DNA from: Amycolatopsis sp. WQ 127309
GTDB lineage: Bacteria; Actinomycetota; Actinomycetes; Mycobacteriales; Pseudonocardiaceae
DNA length: 64,000 nt
Direction of reading: 5' to 3'
Assembly: GCF_023023025.1 (NCBI RefSeq)
Contig: NZ_CP095481.1
Location: forward strand, 6,709,001 to 6,773,000
Below are positions 40,860 through 50,876 of the stretch, piece by piece. Numbering within the stretch: position 1 is the stretch's first letter; the number at the start of each line of letters is the position of its first letter. The notes beneath the pieces were generated by a model that had not been told where the DNA came from, did not search any database, and saw nothing but the letters and a program-made list of their open reading frames with translations. A program made the position numbers and the translations under genes.

Positions 40860-41756
40860 ATGCGCGTTTTCGTCACCGGAGCCTCCGGCTGGATCGGCTC
40901 CGCCGTCGTCGACGAACTGCTCGCCACCGGCCACGAGGTCACCGGGCTCGCCCGGTCCGACGCCTCCGCCGCGGCCCTCGAAGCCAAGGGCGTCCGGGTC
41001 CGCCGCGGCGACCTCGACGACCTCGACGGCATCCGGGCCGGCGCCGAGGCCGCCGAAGCCGTCATCCACCTGGCCAACAAGCACGACTTCGCGAACCCGG
41101 CCGTGTCGAGCGCGGCCGAACGGGGCGCCGTCCAGACCATCGGCGACGCGCTCGCCGGCACCGGCCGCCCGTTCCTGCTGGCGTCGGGGATCGCCGCGCT
41201 CACCCAGGGCCGGCCCGCCACCGAGGCCGACGCGTCCCCGTTCCACGGCCTGGAAAGCCCGCGCGGCGGCAGTGAGAACCTCGCGCTCGAGTTCGCCGGC
41301 CGCGGCGTGCACCCGGTGAGCCTGCGGTTCTCGCCGACCGTCCACGGCACCGCCGACCACGGGTTCATCGCGGTCCTCACCGCGATCGCCCGGGAGAAGG
41401 GCGTTTCCGGCTACCCCGGCGACGGGACCAACCGCTGGGCCGCCGTGCACGTGACCGACGCCGCCCGGATGACCGTCCTCGGCCTGGAGAAGGCGCCCGC
41501 GGGCAGCCGCCTGCACGCCGTCGCCGAAGAAGGCGTGCCGACGCGCGAGATCGCGGAGGCCATCGGCCGCGCGTACGACCTGCCCGTCGCCTCCATCGCG
41601 GCCGGGGACGTCCAGGACCACTACGGCTGGATCGGCGGCTTCTTCGCCATGGACCTCGCCGCGACCAGCACGCAGACGCGCGAGCTGCTCGGCTGGACGC
41701 CCACCGGGCCGACCCTCGTCGAGGACCTGGACGCCGGCGCGTACGGCACCAAGTAG
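40860..41756 (+). CDS. NAD(P)-dependent epimerase/dehydratase-like SDR
   Basis: A 298-residue extended or atypical SDR. The N terminus MRVFVTGASGWIGSAVVDEL has the TGxxGxxG nucleotide motif. The usual YxxxK is not evident where expected, so it may act as a reductase with altered chemistry or as a binding protein. It is preceded by a promoter packed with inverted repeats shared with the divergent TetR gene. Four bases separate its stop from the convergent AraC gene. Confidence 0.85.
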   Translation: MRVFVTGASGWIGSAVVDELLATGHEVTGLARSDASAAALEAKGVRVRRGDLDDLDGIRAGAEAAEAVIHLANKHDFANPAVSSAAERGAVQTIGDALAGTGRPFLLASGIAALTQGRPATEADASPFHGLESPRGGSENLALEFAGRGVHPVSLRFSPTVHGTADHGFIAVLTAIAREKGVSGYPGDGTNRWAAVHVTDAARMTVLGLEKAPAGSRLHAVAEEGVPTREIAEAIGRAYDLPVASIAAGDVQDHYGWIGGFFAMDLAATSTQTRELLGWTPTGPTLVEDLDAGAYGTK

Positions 41757-41759
41757 CCG

Positions 41760-42485
41760 CTAACCGCCGGCGGCCGCGGCGCGGTAGGTGCCGGGGGTCT
41801 GGCCCATGGTCCGGGTGAAGGTGTCGACGAAGGCGCTGGTGGTGGCCCAGCCGCAGCGGTGCGCGGTCTCCGTGACGGTGCTTCCCGCGGTGAGCTCGAG
41901 CATGGCCTGGAAGACCCGGGTGGTGGTGCGCCACTGGGGGTACGTCGTGCCGAACTCGCCGCGGAAGAGCCGCGCGAGGTGACGGTCGCTCGCGCCGACC
42001 TGACGGGCGAGCCAGGTGATGGTCCGCGGGCTCGCGAGGTCGTCGGTCACCAGCCGGCAGGCGTGGGCCAGCCGGGGGTCGCGGGCGCGGGGGAGCGTCA
42101 GCGGGGCGACGTGGGCGCGGCGGACGCGGTCGTGGATCACGGCCCGCAGCCGGCGTGCCTCGCCCGGCGCCAGGCCGGGTTCGGTGGCGGCGATCAGCAG
42201 TTCGCGCAGCAGCCCGGAAACGGCGATGACCGTGGGCGAATCGCCGGGGAGCAGCGCTTCCTGCGTCGCGAAGGCGAGGGTGTGGACCTCGGCGTGCCCG
42301 TGGACGCGGTGCTCGTGCCAGGTGCGGGCGGGAATCCAGGCGGCGCGGTGGGCGCCGGCGGCCCACGTCCCGTGGTCGGTGTGGACGGCGAGGACCCCGC
42401 TGCTCACGTAGATGAGCTGGTGCTCCTCGTGCCGGTGCCGGGTGATGACCTCACCCGGGTGGTGCCGATGGCGGGTTTGCGACAC
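41760..42485 (-). CDS. AraC-family transcriptional regulator
   Basis: A 241-residue regulator with an N-terminal cupin-like sensor (RHRHEEHQLIYVSSGVLAV) and a C-terminal double helix-turn-helix, containing RTITWLARQVGASDRHLARL and CGWATTSAFVDTFTRTMGQT. The GTG at 42485 is the only good start. It is divergent from the MFS gene at 42539, which it may control. Confidence 0.88.
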   Translation of the reverse strand: MSQTRHRHHPGEVITRHRHEEHQLIYVSSGVLAVHTDHGTWAAGAHRAAWIPARTWHEHRVHGHAEVHTLAFATQEALLPGDSPTVIAVSGLLRELLIAATEPGLAPGEARRLRAVIHDRVRRAHVAPLTLPRARDPRLAHACRLVTDDLASPRTITWLARQVGASDRHLARLFRGEFGTTYPQWRTTTRVFQAMLELTAGSTVTETAHRCGWATTSAFVDTFTRTMGQTPGTYRAAAAGG

Positions 42486-42538
42486 GAGGTGGCAGTTTAT
42501 CGGAAGTCTGCCGGGTGGATGCCGACCATCGTGGAGGG

Positions 42539-43810
42539 ATGACCCCTGTCGTGCCGCCCCGGTTCCGGGACCGCCTGCGCAGCGTCGTCGCGGACACCCG
42601 GCCGCTGGCCGTGCCCGCGTTCCGGCGGACGTTCCTCGGGCAGAGCACCGCCGTCATCGGCATGACCGTCACCGCGGTCGCCGTCCCGGTGCAGCTGTAC
42701 GCGCTGACGCGGTCGTCGCTGGTCGTCGGGCTCGGCGGCCTGGTCGGGTTCGTCCCGATCGTCGTGTTCGGCCTCTACGGCGGCGCGGTCGCCGACGCCG
42801 TCGACCGGCGGAAGCTGTACCTGCTGACGTCACTCGTCACGTGGGTCGTGACGCTCGCGCTGCTGGCCCAGAGCGTCCTGGGGGTGCGGTCGCCGGCGCT
42901 GATCCTCGCGCTGGTCGCCGTCCAGTCGGGCGGGTTCGCCGTCTCCGCGTCCGTCCGCAGCGCGATGGTGCCGCTGCTGGTGCCCGCCGAGTACATCCCC
43001 GCGGCCAACGCGCTGAACTACACGGCCGGCAGCGTCGGTCAGGTGGTGGGGCCGCTCGTCGCGGGTGTCCTCATCGGACTTCCGGGCGGCTTCGGCTGGG
43101 CTTACGGCGCCGACGCCGTGCTGTTCGCGGCGGCGTTGTACGCGGCCTTCCGCCTGCCGTCCTTCCCGTCGGCGGCCCCGGCCGGGCGTCCCGGCCTGCG
43201 ATCGGTGCTCGAAGGCCTGCGGTTCCTCGGCGGGAACCCGGTCCTGCTGATGTCGTTCGCCGTCGACATCGCCGCGATGGCGCTGGCGATGCCGGAGGCG
43301 CTGTTCCCGCAGGCCGCCGCCACCCGGTTCCACGGCGGCGTCGGCCCGCTGTATTCGGCGATCGCCGTCGGCTCGATCCTGGCCGGCTCGCTGAGCGGGT
43401 GGATCGGCCGGGTGCGCCGGCAAGGCGTCGCGCTGACGTGCGCCGTCGCCTGCTGGGCGGCCGCCGTTGCCGCCGCGGGGTTCGTGCACAGCCTCTGGGC
43501 CGCCGTCGCGCTGCTGGTCCTCGCCGGGGCGGCCGACCTGGTCAGCGTCGTCTACCGGCAGACGATCCTGCAGACCTACGTGCCGGACCGGATGCGCGGC
43601 CGGCTCCAGGGCGTCTACACGGTCGTGGTCTCGGGCGGCCCGCGCCTGGGCGACGTCCGGGCGGGCGCCATGGCCGCCGCGACGACGTTGACGATCGCCT
43701 GGTCGGGGGCGGCGCTGCTCTGCGTCGTCGTGGTCGTCGCCGGGGCGCTGAGCGTGCGGCCGTTCTGGCGCTACGACAGCCGGGACCATGCCGGGGAAGT
43801 CAGAACCTGA
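42539..43810 (+). CDS. MFS transporter, EntS-like
   Basis: A 423-residue permease with about 11-12 hydrophobic spans, resembling the enterobactin exporter (EntS) type of MFS proteins. Between spans 2 and 3 lies GGAVADAVDRRKLYLL, the family's signature loop. The substrate could be a siderophore or drug. ATG 42539 lies immediately after GGAGGG, which is closer than usual. A GTG at 42515 is an alternative start. Confidence 0.85.
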   Translation: MTPVVPPRFRDRLRSVVADTRPLAVPAFRRTFLGQSTAVIGMTVTAVAVPVQLYALTRSSLVVGLGGLVGFVPIVVFGLYGGAVADAVDRRKLYLLTSLVTWVVTLALLAQSVLGVRSPALILALVAVQSGGFAVSASVRSAMVPLLVPAEYIPAANALNYTAGSVGQVVGPLVAGVLIGLPGGFGWAYGADAVLFAAALYAAFRLPSFPSAAPAGRPGLRSVLEGLRFLGGNPVLLMSFAVDIAAMALAMPEALFPQAAATRFHGGVGPLYSAIAVGSILAGSLSGWIGRVRRQGVALTCAVACWAAAVAAAGFVHSLWAAVALLVLAGAADLVSVVYRQTILQTYVPDRMRGRLQGVYTVVVSGGPRLGDVRAGAMAAATTLTIAWSGAALLCVVVVVAGALSVRPFWRYDSRDHAGEVRT

Positions 43811-44139
43811 CCTGGCCGAGGAGCTCGCCGGCGACGGTGTGCAAGGTGTCGTCACGCTCTTCGGACACCCCGACGTCGACGGCGTCCGGCGTGACCGGGC
43901 GGCCGACCCCGGCGGTCCGCAGGGCGCCGGGCACGTGGCCCCGGCGAGCAGGGCCAGGCAGAGCAGAGAGCGCACCATGAAGGGAAGTCAGCGCGCCGGC
44001 CCGGTCCGAGAGGCGGAATGGATCAACCTCACGGCGTGGTGGACGCCCTCGTCGTGGACGTGCGCGAGCCGTGGTCCGGCCGATCGCGCCCCACCAGGGG
44101 CCCGGGGGGACATTGCGCGTCGTGGGCGAACGCTATACG
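43811..44139. other. Intergenic stretch without a confident gene; possible gene relic
   Basis: No open frame here has both a ribosome site and a family match. On the minus strand a signal-peptide-like start (MVRSLLCLALLAGA, from 43978) shifts frame into a well-biased frame ending ELLGQVRF with TGA at 43800-43802. This could be a broken small secreted protein. The complementary plus frame is also open, so the evidence is weak. Confidence 0.3.
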
Positions 44140-44168
44140 GTGACGCCAGAACTAGAACAGGTTATAGT
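44140..44168 (+). promoter_or_regulatory. KstR-type box overlapping a promoter
   Basis: TAGAACAGGTTATA (44153-44166) fits the KstR consensus TnnAACnnGTTnnA. It lies in a wider palindrome, agaactagaac/gttatagtttct. GTGACG (44140-44145) and TATAGT (44163-44168), 17 bases apart, form a promoter that the box would cover. The GMC oxidoreductase starts 33 bases downstream. Confidence 0.65.
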
Positions 44169-44200
44169 TTCTGGGTGGCGGGCCGGACCGAGGAGCGGAC

Positions 44201-45829
44201 ATGGCGAACAAGGCGCCGCGCGGCGACGAAGCCGACTACGTGGTCGTCGGGTCGGGGAGTTCGGGGGCCGCGATCGCTGGGCGGCTGGCGGCGTCGGGCG
44301 CGAGCGTGATCGTGCTCGAAGCCGGCAAGACCGACGAGAAGCTGCTGCTCAAGAAACCGGGCCTCGTCGGACCCCTGCATGCCGTGCCCCAGCTCAAGAA
44401 ACCCTTCGACTGGGGCTACTACTCGGTGCCGCAGAAGCACGCCCTCGACCGCCGGATGCCGGTGCCGCGGGGCAAGGTCGTCGGCGGCTCCAGCTCCATC
44501 AACGGCATGGTCTACGTCCGCGGCAACCGCGCCAACTTCGACTCCTGGGCCGCCGAGGGCAACACCGGCTGGGACGCCGACAGCGTCAACGCCGCGTACA
44601 AGCGGATGGAAGACTTCGAAGACGGCGAGAACGCGTTCCGGGGCGCGGGCGGGCCGATCCGGGTCACCCGCAACAAGAGTCCCGAAGAGGGCGCCCTGCA
44701 GTTCATCCAGGCCACCGCCGACACCGTCGGCTGCAAGATCCTCGACGACTACAACGGCGAGTCGCAGGAAGGCGTCAGCCGGATGCAGCAGAACGCCGCC
44801 GACGGCCTGCGCTACAGCGCCTCGCGCGGCTACCTCCACCACCTCGCGGCCCCGACGCTGCAGCTGCAGTCCGGCGTGCTGGCCAAGAAGGTCGTCATCG
44901 AGAACGGCCGCGCGACCGGCGTCGAGGTCGTCGACGCCGACGGCACCCAGCGCACGATCCGCGCCGGCAAGGAGGTCGTCCTCTCCGCCGGGTTCGTCGG
45001 GTCCGCGCAGCTCCTCATGCTGTCGGGCGTCGGCCACGCCGAGCACCTCCGGGAGCACGGCATCGACGTCGTCGCGGACCTGCCGGTCGGCGACAACCTG
45101 CACGACCACATGTTCCACGCGCTGACCTTCCACGTGACGTCGAGCCGCAACTCCGGCACGCCGGCCTACTTCGCGCGCGGCCTGGTCAAGGAGCTGCTCC
45201 GGCCCGGGACGACCTTCCTCGCGAACTCGGTGTTCGAGGCGGTCGCGTTCCTCAAGACGTCCCAGGCCGACGCGGTGCCCGACCTCCAGCTGCACCTGCT
45301 GCCGTGGGCGTACGTCTCGCCGAACCAGGACGCGCCGATCCGGCACGACGTCGACAAGCGCACCGCGCTCACCGTGCTCACGACGCTGATCTACCCGAAG
45401 AGCCGCGGCACGCTGCGGCTGGCGTCGGCGGATCCTGCCGCCGCCCCGCTGATCGACCCCCAGTACCTCGCCGACCCGGCCGACCTCGAGGTGCTCGGCG
45501 AGGGTTCGGAGCTGGCGCGCGAGATCTTCGCGTCGAAGGCGTTCAACGGCGCGGTCAAGGAAGAGATCCACCCGGGCCCGGCGCTGACGGGCCAGGCCCT
45601 GCGCGACGCCATCCTCAACCGCGCGACGTCGGTCTACCACGGCGTCGGCACCTGCCGGATGGGCGTCGACGAGCTCGCGGTCGTCGGCCCCGACCTCAAG
45701 GTCCGCGGCGTCGAGGCGCTGCGGGTCTGCGACGCCTCGATCATGCCGTCGATCACCGGCGGCAACACGAACGCCCCCAGCATCATGATCGGCGAGATGG
45801 GCGCGCACCTCGTCCTCTCCGGCAACTGA
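44201..45829 (+). CDS. GMC-family FAD oxidoreductase (choline dehydrogenase-like)
   Basis: A 542-residue GMC oxidoreductase. The FAD-binding VVVGSGSSGAAIAGRL lies at residues 14-29. The GMC signatures RGKVVGGSSSINGMVYVRGN (near 90) and GFVGSAQLLMLSGVG (near 265) are present, and the active-site His lies in YHGVGTCRMG. The ATG follows AGGAGCGG. It is followed after 14 bases by an aldehyde dehydrogenase, giving an alcohol to aldehyde to acid route. The KstR-type box suggests membership of a steroid or lipid regulon; the alcohol oxidised is not known. Confidence 0.92.
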   Translation: MANKAPRGDEADYVVVGSGSSGAAIAGRLAASGASVIVLEAGKTDEKLLLKKPGLVGPLHAVPQLKKPFDWGYYSVPQKHALDRRMPVPRGKVVGGSSSINGMVYVRGNRANFDSWAAEGNTGWDADSVNAAYKRMEDFEDGENAFRGAGGPIRVTRNKSPEEGALQFIQATADTVGCKILDDYNGESQEGVSRMQQNAADGLRYSASRGYLHHLAAPTLQLQSGVLAKKVVIENGRATGVEVVDADGTQRTIRAGKEVVLSAGFVGSAQLLMLSGVGHAEHLREHGIDVVADLPVGDNLHDHMFHALTFHVTSSRNSGTPAYFARGLVKELLRPGTTFLANSVFEAVAFLKTSQADAVPDLQLHLLPWAYVSPNQDAPIRHDVDKRTALTVLTTLIYPKSRGTLRLASADPAAAPLIDPQYLADPADLEVLGEGSELAREIFASKAFNGAVKEEIHPGPALTGQALRDAILNRATSVYHGVGTCRMGVDELAVVGPDLKVRGVEALRVCDASIMPSITGGNTNAPSIMIGEMGAHLVLSGN

Positions 45830-45843
45830 CGGGAAGTGCGACC

Positions 45844-47418
45844 ATGACCCTCACCCCGCTCGGGATCACCCGGCCGGCGTCGGCGACGGACGCGTTCCTG
45901 AAGGGGCTCGTGGCCCGCGTGCCGGGCACCTCCGGCGCGACTTGGAAGCTGACCGAGGTCTACACCGGCGAGACGCTCGTCGAGCTGCCGCAGTCGGCGC
46001 CGGCCGACATCGAACGGGCGTTCGCCGTCGCGCGCGAGGCGCAGCGCAAGTGGGCCGCCACCCCGCTCAAGCAGCGGCTCGCGGTGTTCAAGCGGGCGCA
46101 CACGCTCTTCGTCGACCAGGCGCGGATCGTCACCGACCTCATCCAGGCCGAGAGCGGCAAGAACCGACGGATGGCGATCGAGGAGACCTGCGACCCGGCG
46201 ATGGTGATGAGCCACTACCTCCGGCGGGCCGCGAAGCTGCTGGCGCCGACCAAGCGCGGCGGGCCGGTGCCGCTGCTGACGACGTCGACCGAGATCCGGC
46301 AGCCCAAGGGCGTCGTCGGCATCATCGCGCCGTGGAACTTCCCGTTCGCCACCGGCATTTCCGACGCCGTGCCGGCGCTGATGGCCGGCAACGCCGTCGT
46401 GCTGAAGCCCGACAACAAGACGGCCCTTTCGCCGCTCTACGGCATCCAGCTGCTGGAGGAAGCCGGCCTGCCGAAGGGGTTGTTCCAGGTGGTGTGCGGC
46501 GAGGGCCCGGACGTCGGCCCGACACTGATCGACCACGCCGACTACGTGATGTTCACCGGCTCCACGGCCACCGGCCGGGTGATCGGCGAGCGGGCCGGGC
46601 GCAATCTCATCGGCTGTTGCCTCGAGCTCGGCGGCAAGAACCCGATGATCGTGCTCGACGACGCCGACCTCGCGGAAGCCGCGCAGGGCGCGATCTTCGG
46701 CGCGTTCGGCAACACCGGCCAGATCTGCATGCACATCGAGCGGATCTACCTGCCGGAGTCCCGCTACGCCGAGTTCACGAAGGCGTTCGTGGCCAAGACG
46801 CAGGCTCTCGACGTCCGCGCGGCCTACGACTTCGGCCCCGACATGGGCTCGCTGGTGTCCGTGGACCACATGCGCCGCGTCAAGGAGCACGTCGACGACG
46901 CCGTCTCGAAGGGCGCCACGGTGCTCTGCGGCGGCAAGCCGCGGCCCGATCTCGGCCCGGCGTTCTTCGAGCCGACGATCCTCGAAGGCGTCACGAAGGA
47001 CATGCTCTGCGGCGTCACCGAAACCTTCGGACCCGTTGTGGCGCTGCACGAGTACGGCACGGTCGACGAAGCCGTGGCGCTGGCCAACGACACCGACTAC
47101 GGCCTCAACGCCTCGGTCTGGGGCAGTGACCTCGACGCCGCCCGGGCCGTCGCCGCGCGCCTGGAATCGGGCAACGTCAACATCAACGACATCCTCGCCA
47201 CCGCGTTCGCCGCCAAGGGAACGCCGTCGGGCGGGGTGAAGAACTCCGGCGTCGGCGCCCGCCACGGCGATCAGGGCCTGCTCAAGTACACCGACGTGCA
47301 GAACCTGGCCGTGCTCAAGAAGCAGGTCATGGGGCCGAAGCCGGGCCAGGACCACGAGAAGTACGTCCAGAGCATGCTTTCCGGGCTGAAGCTGATGCGG
47401 AAGCTGCGCATCAGGTGA
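45844..47418 (+). CDS. NAD(P)-dependent aldehyde dehydrogenase (succinic semialdehyde dehydrogenase-like)
   Basis: A 524-residue ALDH. The segment GIIAPWNFPFATG binds coenzyme, the general base Glu lies in LELGGKNP and the nucleophile Cys in GNTGQICMHIERI. The N-terminal and C-terminal extensions and the VPRAxxxx region resemble GabD2-type enzymes of actinobacteria. It is cotranscribed with the GMC oxidoreductase and probably removes the aldehyde made by it. The last eight bases overlap the convergent CGNR-type gene. Confidence 0.92.
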   Translation: MTLTPLGITRPASATDAFLKGLVARVPGTSGATWKLTEVYTGETLVELPQSAPADIERAFAVAREAQRKWAATPLKQRLAVFKRAHTLFVDQARIVTDLIQAESGKNRRMAIEETCDPAMVMSHYLRRAAKLLAPTKRGGPVPLLTTSTEIRQPKGVVGIIAPWNFPFATGISDAVPALMAGNAVVLKPDNKTALSPLYGIQLLEEAGLPKGLFQVVCGEGPDVGPTLIDHADYVMFTGSTATGRVIGERAGRNLIGCCLELGGKNPMIVLDDADLAEAAQGAIFGAFGNTGQICMHIERIYLPESRYAEFTKAFVAKTQALDVRAAYDFGPDMGSLVSVDHMRRVKEHVDDAVSKGATVLCGGKPRPDLGPAFFEPTILEGVTKDMLCGVTETFGPVVALHEYGTVDEAVALANDTDYGLNASVWGSDLDAARAVAARLESGNVNINDILATAFAAKGTPSGGVKNSGVGARHGDQGLLKYTDVQNLAVLKKQVMGPKPGQDHEKYVQSMLSGLKLMRKLRIR

Positions 47419-47932
47419 CTTCCGCGCTCCTGCGACGCCGGTAGTTCGCCGACTTCGTCTTGGTCCCGCAGGTCGTCATGCCGCACCACCGGCGACGTCC
47501 CGCGTGCGACGCGTCGAGGAACAGGCGGCTGCAGTCGGGGTGCGCGCATTCGCGGATCCGGTCGGCGTGCGGGCCGGCGAGCAGGTCGATGGCGTCGCGG
47601 GCGAGCGAGGACAACGCCTGGTCCATGTCGCCGCGGTACTCGACCGCCGTCCCGGTCCACCGCGGTACCAACGGCGGCCCGGCCGCGAAGTCGTTGAGCC
47701 GGGCCCGGTCGGCGTGGTTCGCGGTGCGGCACAAGCGGTTGACGACCTCGCGGAGGTCGACGGTCCGGCGCAGCCCGGCGTCGTCGACGGCGGCGGGGGA
47801 GTAGCCCGCCTCGGCCAGCCAGCGCGTGACGTCCCCGGGGGCTGTGAGCAGCTCGCGGGGGTGCTCGTGGTGGCGGACCTGCAGGGTCGTCGTCAGGTCC
47901 AGGCTGGGCCGGCCGCTGAGGAAGGTGAACAC
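47411..47932 (-). CDS. ABATE/CGNR zinc-finger-type regulator (variant motif)
   Basis: A 173-residue protein with the N-terminal ABATE domain (LDLTTTLQVRH, ELLTAPGDVTRWL) and a C-terminal treble-clef zinc finger, RECAHPDCSRLFLDASHAG and RRRWCGMTTCGTKTK. The four zinc cysteines are kept, but the eponymous CGNR is CGTK here. Such proteins are presumed stress-responsive regulators. It is divergent from an MFS gene at 48005, a common arrangement suggesting it controls the exporter. Confidence 0.85.
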   Translation of the reverse strand: MFTFLSGRPSLDLTTTLQVRHHEHPRELLTAPGDVTRWLAEAGYSPAAVDDAGLRRTVDLREVVNRLCRTANHADRARLNDFAAGPPLVPRWTGTAVEYRGDMDQALSSLARDAIDLLAGPHADRIRECAHPDCSRLFLDASHAGRRRWCGMTTCGTKTKSANYRRRRSAEVT

Positions 47933-48004
47933 GTCACCATATTGACCGGTGACGCACCTCTCTGACAAGGTGGCGTCACCAGTCAAGGGGGTGACGGGGG
48001 TGTG

Positions 48005-49174
48005 ATGTCCGGCTTGGCGCGGTACCTGACGGCGGCGGTGCTGGTCCGCGGGGCCGACAGCGGCGCCACGGTCGGGCTGGTGCTGCTCGCCGCCGACCAG
48101 CACCAACCGGCGGCGGTGGGCGGCCTGCTCGTCGCCGCGCTCAACGCGCCGCACCTGCTCGGGCCGTGGCTGGCGGCCCGGCTGGACCGGGCCCGCGAGC
48201 CCCGGCGGCTGCTGGCGGCGTCCTACCTGGTCTACGGTCTGGCCCTGGCCGCAGGCGCGCTGGCGCTCGGCCGGACGTCGCTGGTCGTGACGGTGCCGCT
48301 GGTGGCCGTCGCCGGGTGCTGCGGGCCGCTGCTGACCGGCGGGCTGAGCAGCGTGCTCGACGACCTCGGCCCGAACCGGCGCCGGCAGGGCTGGGACGCG
48401 TTGTCCTACGGGATCGGCGGCACCCTCGGCCCCGCGGCGACGGCCGGGCTCGCCGGGGTGACCGGCCCCGTCGACGCGCTGCTCGGGCTGGCGACCGCGG
48501 CCCTGGTCGCGGCCGGCCTGGCACTGACGTTGCCGCTCGGCACCGGGCGGACGCCCCGTGAAGCCCTGGGCCTGCGCGCCGGGCTCGGGATGCTGGTGAC
48601 GCGCCCGCCGCTGCGCCGCGTCACGGTGCTGACGCTGCTGGGCGCGGTCGAGCTGGGCGCGCTGCCGGTGGTCGCCGTCGCGTTCGGCCGGGACCTGCAC
48701 GGCACGGCGACCGCGGGCGCCGCGCTGACCGTGGCCTACGGCGCGGGCAGCCTCCTGGGCTCGGCACTGGTGACGGTGTGGCCGTTGCGCGGCGAACCCG
48801 AGGTGCAGGCGGTCCGGCTGTTCGCCGCGATGGCCGTGGTGACGGCGGTGTGCGCACTGGCGCCGGGGTACGGCCTCGCGGTCGCGGGGTTCGCCGCGCT
48901 GGGCGTGGCGAACGCGACGTCCTTCACCGCGACGCTGGCCTCCCGCAGCGCTTATGCCCCGGCGGGCGCGCAGGCCCAGGTGTTCGTGACGAGCGCCGGG
49001 CTGAAGGTCGCGATGGCGGCGGTGGGAGCGGCCCTCGCCGGCACGGCGAGCGGCCTCGGCGGCCGAGCGTTGCTGCTGGGAGCGGCGGCGATCACCGGCC
49101 TGGCCGTGCTCGCGGCCCTGGCGGACCGGTGGCTCACGACCAGGCGGCTCGTCGCCGCCGGTTCGACGGACTGA
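48005..49174 (+). CDS. MFS transporter
   Basis: A 389-residue membrane protein with about 11 hydrophobic spans and short loops. It includes GGLLVAALNAPHLLGPWLAA and RLDRAREPRRLLAAS, the usual span 2-3 loop position. The substrate is unknown. ATG 48005 is used; a GTG immediately before it (48002) is equivalent. It is divergent from the CGNR-type regulator, with 72 bases between. Confidence 0.82.
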   Translation: MSGLARYLTAAVLVRGADSGATVGLVLLAADQHQPAAVGGLLVAALNAPHLLGPWLAARLDRAREPRRLLAASYLVYGLALAAGALALGRTSLVVTVPLVAVAGCCGPLLTGGLSSVLDDLGPNRRRQGWDALSYGIGGTLGPAATAGLAGVTGPVDALLGLATAALVAAGLALTLPLGTGRTPREALGLRAGLGMLVTRPPLRRVTVLTLLGAVELGALPVVAVAFGRDLHGTATAGAALTVAYGAGSLLGSALVTVWPLRGEPEVQAVRLFAAMAVVTAVCALAPGYGLAVAGFAALGVANATSFTATLASRSAYAPAGAQAQVFVTSAGLKVAMAAVGAALAGTASGLGGRALLLGAAAITGLAVLAALADRWLTTRRLVAAGSTD

Positions 49175-49381
49175 CGGTCCGTGTCGCCGGATGGCTGTTT
49201 TGCTTCCGTGGCAACGGTTTTAAATGCGCGCGAATTGGCATCCGCTTTGGTGGAGTGGCGTGCCAACGGGTTCGACTGCCGGTGAACCGGCGCGGCTTGC
49301 TCTGCGCCGCGCATCCGGCGACCGGCCCGGTTCAGGCTGATCGGCACCGGTGGGCGCGGCCCAAGCCGGTGACCGGGCGCG

Positions 49382-49413
49382 GCGTGGCCGGTAGGTGTCT
49401 CCTACGGCCACGC
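49382..49413. terminator. Hairpin downstream of MFS gene / convergent 3' end
   Basis: gcgtggccggtagg (49382-49395) pairs with cctacggccacgc (49401-49413), with one bulged base, around a five-base loop. It lies 20 bases past the 3' end of the leftward quinone-reductase-like gene. The rest of 49175-49433 holds no gene that I can support. Confidence 0.5.
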
Positions 49414-49433
49414 CCGCACCGCCGTCCAGGGGC

Positions 49434-50288
<855 letters not shown>

Positions 50289-50317
50289 GCGTAACTCCTC
50301 AGGTCGGTTGCTTACCT

Positions 50318-50337
50318 TGAGAGTGTACTAACTTTCA
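50318..50337. promoter_or_regulatory. HxlR operator-like palindrome
   Basis: tgagagtgtactaactttca is a 7-6-7 imperfect palindrome with one mismatched pair. It lies between the divergent quinone-reductase-like and HxlR genes, 30 bases upstream of the former. Confidence 0.5.
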
Positions 50338-50403
50338 GGAAGTGCAAACCGATGGTGAGTACCGTCACTGGGGATTGTGCTGTCTGCCCGGTACCGTGGG
50401 GGC

Positions 50404-50805
50404 ATGACGGAAGCGCCGGAGTGGGTCGACGAGCACGGGCAGGTGGTGTTCGACGTGTTCGCGCAGGCGTGCACGTCCCGGTCCACGCTCGAGCACATCA
50501 CCGGGCGCTGGGGGATCCTCGCGATGGCCGCGCTCTACGACGGCACGTTCCGGTTCAACGCGCTGCGCCGCCGCGTCACCGGCGTCAGCGAGAAGATGCT
50601 GGCCCAGACCCTGCAGGCCCTGGAGCGCGACGGCTTCGTGCTGCGCGAAGCCCAGCCGACCATCCCGCCGAAGGTCGAGTACAGCCTCACCCCGCGCGGC
50701 CGGCGCACCGCGACGCTGCTGGTGAACCTGATCCACGACGTCGAAGGCCAGATGCCGGACGTGATGGCGGCGAACGAGGCCTACGACGCCCGCAAGGACG
50801 GCTGA
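50404..50805 (+). CDS. HxlR-family redox-type regulator
   Basis: A 133-residue HxlR (DUF24) winged-helix protein, with TGRWGILAMAALYDGTFRFN and SEKMLAQTLQALERDGFV. It has a single cysteine, Cys23 in FAQACTSRS, at the position used by redox-sensing members such as QorR and HypR. Its divergent partner is a quinone-reductase-like gene. A thiol-based switch controlling that gene is the best inference. Confidence 0.88.
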   Translation: MTEAPEWVDEHGQVVFDVFAQACTSRSTLEHITGRWGILAMAALYDGTFRFNALRRRVTGVSEKMLAQTLQALERDGFVLREAQPTIPPKVEYSLTPRGRRTATLLVNLIHDVEGQMPDVMAANEAYDARKDG

Positions 50806-50876
50806 GTCACCCGTCCGGGTTTCTCCTCGCCCCGATCGGGTAAACCTCGCGGCGACGAGGCAGGAGCTGGTGCCGG

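Noticed and set aside
44018..44143. Short plus-strand open frame before the GMC operon
   Set aside because: It runs into the promoter region, lacks a ribosome site and has no family match.
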